Shown piece by piece: positions 6,588 to 11,834 of a stretch of DNA of 11,834 nucleotides. Positions within the stretch are counted from its first letter, which is position 1; every line of letters begins with the position of its first letter. The position numbers and the translations under genes were made by a program. A model generated the notes under the pieces. The model was not told the origin of the DNA. It made no database searches and saw nothing but the letters and a program-made list of their open reading frames with translations. Where the stretch lies: assembly GCA_026193355.1 (NCBI GenBank), contig JAPHTL010000298.1, positions 1 to 11,834 of the forward strand. Direction: 5' to 3'. The stretch comes from Rhodospirillales bacterium. GTDB lineage: Bacteria > Pseudomonadota > Alphaproteobacteria > Rhodospirillales > JAPHTL01.

Positions 6588-6669
6588 CGGAAGAAAGGAG
6601 GTCGAACGGTCGGCTCAACCAAGAAAAAAAACGGAAAAACAGGCTTCACCAAACGGGAGGTTACACACC

Positions 6670-7515
6670 ATGAACGAGATAACGAAAAAAGGCATAACCC
6701 GGCGAGAGCTTCTCAGCTCGACCGCCGGAGCCGCGGCGGGGGCCGCGGCGATCGCCACAGGCGCAGGCCCGGCTGAAGCGGCCGCCGCCGAAGTTCCCCG
6801 ATGGGGAATGGTCATGGACCTGCGAAAATGCATCGGCTGCCGGGCATGCACAGTGTCGTGCAAGTCGGAGAACGATGTCTCTTTGGGGCGCTTCAGGACG
6901 GTCATCCAGGAAAAGACCCATGGGACATTTCCGAACACCAAGAAGGGTTTCCTGCCGCTGATGTGCAATCACTGCGAAGGCAACGAGAAGGACGGTGTTC
7001 CGCCCTGCGTCAAGGCCTGCCCGGAGTTTCCCGGCGAACGTGCGACGTTTATTGCGCCGAACGGCAAGAAGATCCGTTATCGCAGTGGTGGCACCTACAA
7101 ACGCCCGGACGGGTTGATCCTTGTTGATGCCGCCCAGTGCGTTGGTTGCGGCAAATGCATCGACGCCTGCCCTTATGGCGTTCGGTCCTTCAATCCTTAC
7201 GTCAAGGCCGGCAAGGATCCGACCAAGCAGGCCGCGGACAAGTGCACCATGTGCGCGCACCGCATCGACAACGGTGTGGAGCCATCATGCGTCAATACCT
7301 GCCAGGGTCGGGCCCGTATCTTCGGCGATCTCAACGATCCCGACAGCAACGTGTCGAAGCTGGTCAAGGAGCACAATCTTGCCAAGAACGTTCTGCTTCC
7401 AGAGGAAGGGACGCATCCGCAGTTGTTCTATGTCGATCCGAACAACGAGCTGAACACCCTCTACACCAAGCGGCAGAAGGGCAAGCTGGATCACTTCGTG
7501 GACCAGATCCCATAG
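6670..7515 (+). CDS. Tat-exported ferredoxin subunit with four [4Fe-4S] sites (DmsB/PsrB/TtrB-like)
   Basis: The 281-aa protein starts at an ATG with GGGAGG nine bases upstream. The N-terminus has a twin-arginine motif (ITRRELL, R11-R12) followed by an Ala-rich hydrophobic stretch to about residue 40. Sixteen cysteines form four cluster-binding groups: C54-C57-C60-C64, C99-C102-C113-C117, C157-C160-C163-C167 and C192-C195-C207-C211, the standard arrangement of the electron-transfer subunit of DMSO-reductase-superfamily enzymes. It should pass electrons between the dodecaheme cytochrome and the Mo subunit encoded 30 bp downstream. It has its own Tat signal, so it need not be carried across the membrane by the catalytic subunit; TtrB-type subunits do the same. 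Confidence 0.95.
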   Translation: MNEITKKGITRRELLSSTAGAAAGAAAIATGAGPAEAAAAEVPRWGMVMDLRKCIGCRACTVSCKSENDVSLGRFRTVIQEKTHGTFPNTKKGFLPLMCNHCEGNEKDGVPPCVKACPEFPGERATFIAPNGKKIRYRSGGTYKRPDGLILVDAAQCVGCGKCIDACPYGVRSFNPYVKAGKDPTKQAADKCTMCAHRIDNGVEPSCVNTCQGRARIFGDLNDPDSNVSKLVKEHNLAKNVLLPEEGTHPQLFYVDPNNELNTLYTKRQKGKLDHFVDQIP

Positions 7516-7545
7516 GTCGCGGCAAGCAGGACAAGGAGAATTGAA

Positions 7546-10071
7546 ATGACGAAGATGAACCGTCGTAAGTTCATGACCCTGGCTTCCGCAAGCGGCGCCG
7601 CTTTGGCCGCTGGCGTTGGCGGCAGCCGCAAGGCGCTTGCCGGGTCTGTAAAAATTGTCGAGGGCGGCAAGGATTTCTCGCCGACCACCGGAAAGGAACG
7701 TCAGGCTATCCCAACTACCTGTTGGCAGTGCGTGACGCGCGATTCAATGATTGGCTATGTCGAAGACGGACGGCTGGTAAAGCTCGAAGGCCATCCGGAT
7801 TCGATCAGGACACTCGGCAAGATATGCGCGAAAGGGCAAGCCGGGGTGAACCAGGTCTACTTCCCGGATCGCATTCTCCATCCGCTCAAGCGTGTTGGAA
7901 AACGTGGTGAGCACAAATGGAAGCGGATCAGTTGGGACGAGGCGCTGACCGAGATCGCGGGCAAGCTGAAGGAGCTTCGCGATGCGGGAACCCCCGAACT
8001 GTTCATGTACCAGTACGGGCGTCATAAGGCGTCCCAGGCCGCGACCATGTACGACTTCATGTCTGCCTACGGTACAGGAACCATCGGCAACCATACGTCT
8101 GTCTGCGAGGCGTCGAAGTGGGTTGGCCAGGAAAGCCTTTGGGGCGGGATGTACGACAACTGGGATTACGACAACACGGATTTTGTCGTGAACTTCGGGT
8201 CGAACAATTTCGAAACCCACACCAACCATATTCCGACGTCGCAGCGCCTGATCCGGGCCAAGGTCGACCGGGGGGTGCCGCTTTATGTCTTTGATGTGCG
8301 GTTGACGAATACCGCCGCCAAGGCGGACGAGTGGCTACCGCTCAAACCCGGCACCGACGGCGCCATCATCATGGCGATGACGAACGTGATCATGAATGAG
8401 GGTCTGTTCAAGAAGGACCATCTGAAGTTCATGCGGGTGACCAAGGAGTTCAATGCGACGGAAGATCAGAAGATCGCCGCGATAAAGGAACACGTCGCCA
8501 AGTTCACGCCCGAATTTGCGGAGAAGGAAAGCGGCGTACCCGCAGACAAGATCCGGGAAATCGCGCGCGGCTTCGCCAAGGCGAAATCGGCCTGCCTCGT
8601 CACCTATCGCGGCGCCGTCAAGCACTACTACGGCGCCGACACGGAACGCGGGGCGATGTTGCTTGCCGCGGTGACCAACAACCTCGACCAGCCGGGTGGC
8701 CGCGTCATGGGGGTTGGTGCGGGGTGGAGTCATCCCAAATCCAAGAAGGCAGCGGTTTCCAAGGCCCTGCATATCAAGGATGGGTTCCCTGGTGAGGTCG
8801 CCTTCCCGACGCATCACGTCAGCCATCAGGTATGGCCGATGATCAAGGACGGACATCATGGGCGCCCCAAGGTCTACTGGTGGAGCTGCTACAACCCCGC
8901 TTTCATCAACGGCGACAACAAGGGCGTTTCCGCCTTGATGAAGGATGAAAGCATCATCCCGTTCCAGGTCTGCACGACCATCGTTTACGATGAATCGTCG
9001 CAGTATGCGGACATCATCCTGCCCGACGTCACCTACCTTGAACGGTGGGATTGGGAGGACATGGTTTCGGCGAACCAGATTGCCGAGTTCTCCATTCGTC
9101 AGCCCCTTGTCAAACCGTTGGGTGAGGCGCGTTGCCAGGGCGATGTCTGGCCGGAACTTGCCAAGCGAATTGGTTTCGAGCTGGCGTGGAACGGCAAGGA
9201 AGATTTCGTTCGCCAATCGTGTGAGATGACCCCGGGCGTGAAGGAGGCCGGGGGCTTCGAATACATGAAGAAGGCTGGTGTCTGGCACGACCCGAATGCC
9301 AAGCCGAACTTCGGCTTTTTTGCGAAGGAAGTGGATGTATCGGGGGACGGCGTGATCCTTGATACCGAGACGGGCGTCTATTGGAACTGGAAGAAGGCCG
9401 GATCCAAGAGCGCGGACGAAGCCAAGAAGGTCGGTTATTTGAAGACCCCGGGTGCGAAGGGTGCCTATGTTGCCCAGAAAATCGGAGACAAAGCGTATCT
9501 GGCATACCCGCCGAATACGAAGTTCACCAAGACGGGTCTTCTGGATTTCTACTCCGACAATTTCGCATCCAAGGGATTGCCGGCGTTCCCGACCTATACG
9601 CCTATCCCCGAGCATCAGAAGATGGCGGCGGACGAGCTGATCATGACCACCTACAAGATTGCCGTGCACACGCATTCCCGGACGGCCCATTGCAAGTGGC
9701 TTGCCGAGATCAAGCATGACAATCCCGCATGGATCAATCCGAAGACCGCAGGCGAACGCGGCATCAAGAACGGGGATCCGATCAAGGTGACAAGCCATGT
9801 CGGTGAGTTCGCGACGACGGCCTATGTGACAGAGGGCATCGTGCCCGGTGTCGTCGCCATTTCCCACCATCTGGGTCGTCAGCATTCGGGCATCTACGGA
9901 TCGGGTAAACCGTCACCTGTTTCAGGTGGCGCCGAAGCTGACTCCGATGCGAAGAACATGTGGTGGAAGAAGCATGGTGTTCACCCCAACGTGGCGATGC
10001 CTAACTGGTCGGATCCGATCGGCGGATCGCAGCGTTGGTTTGATACCCCGGTCAAGGTCGTCAAAGCATAA
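7546..10071 (+). CDS. Molybdopterin oxidoreductase catalytic subunit (DMSO reductase superfamily), Asp-substituted Fe-S site
   Basis: The 841-aa protein starts at an ATG behind AAGGAG. It has a Tat signal (NRRKFM, residues 5-10; cleavage near ALAG). The N-terminal Mop Fe4S4 domain has C59, C62 and C94, but the third ligand is D66 (CX2CX3DX27C in place of CX2CX3CX27C). The Mo-bis-MGD fold follows, with SVCEASKWVG giving C187 as the likely Mo ligand, as in PsrA/PhsA/ArrA-type enzymes. Later come SSQYADIILPDVTYLERWD near residue 490 and a C-terminal dinucleotide-binding domain (about 700-841; NPAWINPKTAGERGIKNGD). It sits between the Fe-S subunit gene and a TorD chaperone gene. By fold it is a periplasmic reductase or oxidase of a small substrate, likely an oxyanion or sulfur compound. 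It does not clearly read as ArrA, ArxA, TtrA, NapA or SerA, so I give no gene symbol. Confidence 0.93.
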   Translation: MTKMNRRKFMTLASASGAALAAGVGGSRKALAGSVKIVEGGKDFSPTTGKERQAIPTTCWQCVTRDSMIGYVEDGRLVKLEGHPDSIRTLGKICAKGQAGVNQVYFPDRILHPLKRVGKRGEHKWKRISWDEALTEIAGKLKELRDAGTPELFMYQYGRHKASQAATMYDFMSAYGTGTIGNHTSVCEASKWVGQESLWGGMYDNWDYDNTDFVVNFGSNNFETHTNHIPTSQRLIRAKVDRGVPLYVFDVRLTNTAAKADEWLPLKPGTDGAIIMAMTNVIMNEGLFKKDHLKFMRVTKEFNATEDQKIAAIKEHVAKFTPEFAEKESGVPADKIREIARGFAKAKSACLVTYRGAVKHYYGADTERGAMLLAAVTNNLDQPGGRVMGVGAGWSHPKSKKAAVSKALHIKDGFPGEVAFPTHHVSHQVWPMIKDGHHGRPKVYWWSCYNPAFINGDNKGVSALMKDESIIPFQVCTTIVYDESSQYADIILPDVTYLERWDWEDMVSANQIAEFSIRQPLVKPLGEARCQGDVWPELAKRIGFELAWNGKEDFVRQSCEMTPGVKEAGGFEYMKKAGVWHDPNAKPNFGFFAKEVDVSGDGVILDTETGVYWNWKKAGSKSADEAKKVGYLKTPGAKGAYVAQKIGDKAYLAYPPNTKFTKTGLLDFYSDNFASKGLPAFPTYTPIPEHQKMAADELIMTTYKIAVHTHSRTAHCKWLAEIKHDNPAWINPKTAGERGIKNGDPIKVTSHVGEFATTAYVTEGIVPGVVAISHHLGRQHSGIYGSGKPSPVSGGAEADSDAKNMWWKKHGVHPNVAMPNWSDPIGGSQRWFDTPVKVVKA

Positions 10072-10108
10072 TACGGCCTGAACAAAGAAAGCAGGAAAGG
10101 AAGAGACA

Positions 10109-10765
10109 ATGGGTAACGTCCGAAACGACCAGGCCGATATGGCCCAAGCGCGCAGTAACGTTTATGGCCTTCTCGCCTCGGTGTTTCGGGCGGAACCTAC
10201 AACCGACTTCGTGAACCTGCTGAAAAGCCCGGAAATGTCAGACGCCGTTGCCGGGTTGGGAATATCGATAGAACAAATTCTCCCTGATCTTCCGGAAGAT
10301 AAACTCGCCGAGGATCTGGCCGTGGAATACACAAGGCTTTTTATCGGTCCAGGTTCTCGGATTTCTCCTTACGAATCAATCCATGTGGAGAACGAGAGCA
10401 ATTCCTCGGGCGAGTTCTGGGGGAAGCAGACCGCCGAGGTGAAGGTTTTTATCGAGGCGGCAGGTTTGAAATACGCCGACGACTACGTTGAACTTCCCGA
10501 CCATGTGAGTGCGGAGATGGAGTTTATGCAAAGGCTTGCATCCTTCGAGTCAAAATCGCGGCGGGAAGGTAAAAACGAGGACGCCATGTTCTGCAAGGGA
10601 ATACAGAAGCGTTTTTACGACGAGCATTTGAGCAAATGGATTCCCCAGTTTTGCGAAAAGATCATTGATCGGTCTGAAACGCCGTTCTTCAAGGAAATGG
10701 CGGAATTGACGCGGGATGTCATCGAATTCGAACGTGAAAACTTCAGCAAGAAAAGTGATGCGTGA
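10109..10765 (+). CDS. TorD/DmsD-family molybdoenzyme maturation chaperone
   Basis: The 218-aa, mostly helical protein lacks a signal peptide, so it is cytoplasmic. It carries the family hallmarks: EYTRLFIGPG (73-82), PYES-IH (87-92) and PDHVSAEMEFM (130-140). A purine-rich ribosome site (AGGAAAGGAAGAG) precedes the ATG. TorD-type proteins bind the Tat signal and immature apoenzyme of a partner molybdoenzyme and hold back export until the cofactor is inserted. The partner here is almost certainly the product of the gene 37 bp upstream, since each such operon usually has its own chaperone. Length and motifs are normal for the family. Confidence 0.93.
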   Translation: MGNVRNDQADMAQARSNVYGLLASVFRAEPTTDFVNLLKSPEMSDAVAGLGISIEQILPDLPEDKLAEDLAVEYTRLFIGPGSRISPYESIHVENESNSSGEFWGKQTAEVKVFIEAAGLKYADDYVELPDHVSAEMEFMQRLASFESKSRREGKNEDAMFCKGIQKRFYDEHLSKWIPQFCEKIIDRSETPFFKEMAELTRDVIEFERENFSKKSDA

Positions 10766-10823
10766 TGACGTTCGATCTGTTCCGAAACCTTTTGTCGTGT
10801 CCTTGCCATTTGGGAGCCGTCAG

Positions 10824-11462
10824 ATGAAACACTTGTCATGGTTTGTAACGATGATTTCGTTTCTGGCGTTGGCAACAGCCGCCAATGCGCAGGAGCAACC
10901 AAACCCGATAACCGGCAGCCATCTGTACGTTTCGTACTGCATCGTCTGTCACGGAAAGGACGGGACAGGGAAAGGCCCGCTCGCGTTCAAGCGGCACATA
11001 AAGCCGGCTGACCTGACCCAAGCGAAATACCAGAACAAAGAGCTGGAGGATCTGGCTGCCCTGATCGGCGGATACCGTCCCATGGAGGACGCCACCTTGA
11101 TGCCTAACTGGGGTGTGGCCCTGCCGAAGGAGGAACTGATCGATGTTGCCGCCTACGTGCTTCGGATGACCAGGAAGGACCTCAAGTTGATTGGCGATAC
11201 GCGCCGAGGCCGCGTTATCTACAAGGGCGCCTGCGCCTCCTGCCATGGCCGGTTTGGCAAGGGCGATGGCTTGCTAGCACAGTTGATCCGCGTCGAGATG
11301 GGGGATTTCACCAAACGCACCGATATGGAAGGCGTGACAGATGAAAAGCTGGTGAAGGTTATCAGCGAAGGAAAAGGCGAATTCATGCCCGCGTGGGCTG
11401 GCACACTCAGCAACGACGAAGTTTACGACGTCGCCGCCTACGTCCGCCTGATGGCTAAGTGA
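10824..11462 (+). CDS. Secreted diheme class I cytochrome c
   Basis: The frame is open from inside the chaperone gene, but the ATG at 10824 is the best start. It has GGGAG seven bases upstream and yields a clean signal peptide (hydrophobic core about 6-18, cleavage after ANA). The mature protein has two class I cytochrome domains. The first binds heme at C39-C42-H43 with M93 (LMPNW) as likely sixth ligand; the second at C137-C140-H141 with M188 (FMPAW). This is the c4-like diheme layout in a 212-aa precursor. As the last gene of the operon, 58 bp after the chaperone, it may link the Mo complex to another periplasmic redox partner, such as a terminal oxidase or a second donor, but the direction of electron flow is not visible from sequence. 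Confidence 0.93.
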   Translation: MKHLSWFVTMISFLALATAANAQEQPNPITGSHLYVSYCIVCHGKDGTGKGPLAFKRHIKPADLTQAKYQNKELEDLAALIGGYRPMEDATLMPNWGVALPKEELIDVAAYVLRMTRKDLKLIGDTRRGRVIYKGACASCHGRFGKGDGLLAQLIRVEMGDFTKRTDMEGVTDEKLVKVISEGKGEFMPAWAGTLSNDEVYDVAAYVRLMAK

Positions 11463-11672
11463 TCTTGGTTCCATTCCTGAGGGGAGTCGTCAAAAGGGCG
11501 AGTTCTTTTTTGGTCCCTAACGGACTGTATTGGAACCATAGTAGCAATTGAGGTCGCTATGGCTATAACGTGAAATTTTCGGAAACCCTGGCCGAACAGA
11601 CCCGTCTTTTACGAAATAACGTGATGAGAAATTCTTATGCTGAAATCAGCATATTGGCTTGATTACCCAACG
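11463..11672 (+). other. Gene-free 3' region of the respiratory operon
   Basis: This stretch carries no convincing coding sequence on either strand. It holds a widely spaced inverted repeat (TGGTTCCA at 11466-11473 and TGGAACCA at 11531-11538), a T6 run near 11506-11511 without a strong stem before it, and the dyad at 11636-11653. The first strong terminator is at 11673-11703, so the operon may have a 3' untranslated region of about 240 nt, or a small RNA may be encoded here. From 11704 to the window end only the repeat copy is seen. Confidence 0.5.
11636..11653. repeat. Perfect 8-bp dyad just upstream of the right terminator
   Basis: TATGCTGA and TCAGCATA are perfect inverted arms separated by only two bases. 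The tight loop makes it a better candidate for a protein-binding site than for an RNA hairpin, although a shorter stem with a larger loop could form in RNA. It lies 19 bp before the hairpin terminator. Confidence 0.4.
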
Positions 11673-11703
11673 AAAAAAGGCGCCCGCGTGGGGCGCCTTT
11701 TTT
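11673..11703 (+). terminator. Strong rho-independent terminator of the respiratory operon
   Basis: A perfect 13-bp stem (AAAAAAGGCGCCC / GGGCGCCTTTTTT) with a 5-nt loop (GCGTG) ends in six T residues. The A6 on the other side makes it potentially bidirectional. It is the first strong terminator after the diheme cytochrome gene. Its stem and loop lengths and the bases that follow match the hairpin at 87-117. Confidence 0.9.
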
Positions 11704-11820
11704 GTCTTGAAATGGCTCCGGAGGAGGGAACTGCTTCACAAGCTAAAATGTTTCAATCAATTGAAATGTATAGAGTCGTTATTCTGACGTAACCCAAGAT
11801 GTATACCAGATTGTATCCCA
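11701..11820 (+). repeat. Right copy of the 120-bp diverged direct repeat flanking the locus
   Basis: It aligns without gaps to 114-233 in the same orientation, with about two thirds identity by hand count and a 17-base identical start. Identity comes in blocks, with the TTGAAAT/TAGAGT part and the final TGTAT..CC.GATTGTA part best kept. No gene is visible in it, and the window ends 14 bases later, so its neighbour on the right is unknown. Confidence 0.7.
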
Positions 11821-11834
11821 GCTTTCCCTTCGGA

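Noticed and set aside
8335..9885. A 516-codon open frame on the minus strand inside the molybdoenzyme gene
   Set aside because: The plus strand encodes a full-length molybdopterin subunit with clear motifs throughout. The antisense frame is a by-product of codon bias and has no ribosome site or domain.
7546..10071. Calling the catalytic subunit ArxA or ArrA because of the XSR-like regulators
   Set aside because: Regulator type does not fix the enzyme. The Fe-S motif has Asp at the third position, there is no NrfD-type ArxC-like subunit, and I cannot see clade-specific Arr/Arx signatures.
10716..10823. Longer N-terminus of the diheme cytochrome overlapping the chaperone gene
   Set aside because: The upstream starts lack ribosome sites and would put a charged 36-residue extension in front of a clean signal peptide; ATG 10824 has GGGAG at good spacing.

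Overview
The window looks like a respiratory accessory locus from a Gram-negative proteobacterium. An alphaproteobacterium, perhaps Rhodospirillales-like, is my guess from codon use and protein style; no rRNA or marker gene is present to fix it. Two divergent gene blocks face away from a shared control region at about 4625-5108. The whole locus is framed by two diverged copies of one 'hairpin terminator plus 120 bp' repeat, at 87-233 and 11673-11820.

Leftward block (minus strand, 4624 to 249): a secreted PhnD-like solute-binding protein, a membrane histidine kinase, a sigma-54-dependent NtrC-type response regulator and a small secreted protein-phosphatase-like protein. The first three follow the gene logic of the AioXSR/ArxXSR oxyanion-sensing systems: a periplasmic binder senses the substrate, the kinase signals, and the regulator opens a sigma-54 promoter. 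The fourth gene resembles a DUF442-type dual-specificity phosphatase whose catalytic His, Cys and Arg are all replaced.

Control region: it holds a near-consensus -24/-12 sigma-54 promoter at 5013-5029 that reads rightward. Two related dyad sites upstream (4820-4837 and 4910-4929) are good candidates for regulator-binding enhancers. The promoter position and a very strong Shine-Dalgarno move the start of the first rightward gene to a GTG at 5109.

Rightward block (plus strand, 5109 to 11462): a membrane-anchored 12-heme cytochrome c, a Tat-exported four-cluster ferredoxin subunit, a Tat-exported molybdopterin (DMSO-reductase superfamily) catalytic subunit, a TorD-type maturation chaperone and a secreted diheme class I cytochrome c. 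No NrfD/PsrC-type membrane subunit is present. The NapC-like anchor of the dodecaheme protein probably takes over the quinone-facing role. The molybdenum subunit has Asp where the third Cys ligand of its proximal Fe-S cluster should be.

Together the genes encode an inducible periplasmic molybdoenzyme respiratory chain (quinone pool, 12-heme wire, Fe-S subunit, Mo active site) for a substrate I cannot name from sequence. The regulator type suggests an oxyanion. The combination of cofactor-ligand change, dodecaheme module and regulatory set matches no system I can name and is the main candidate for something undescribed.
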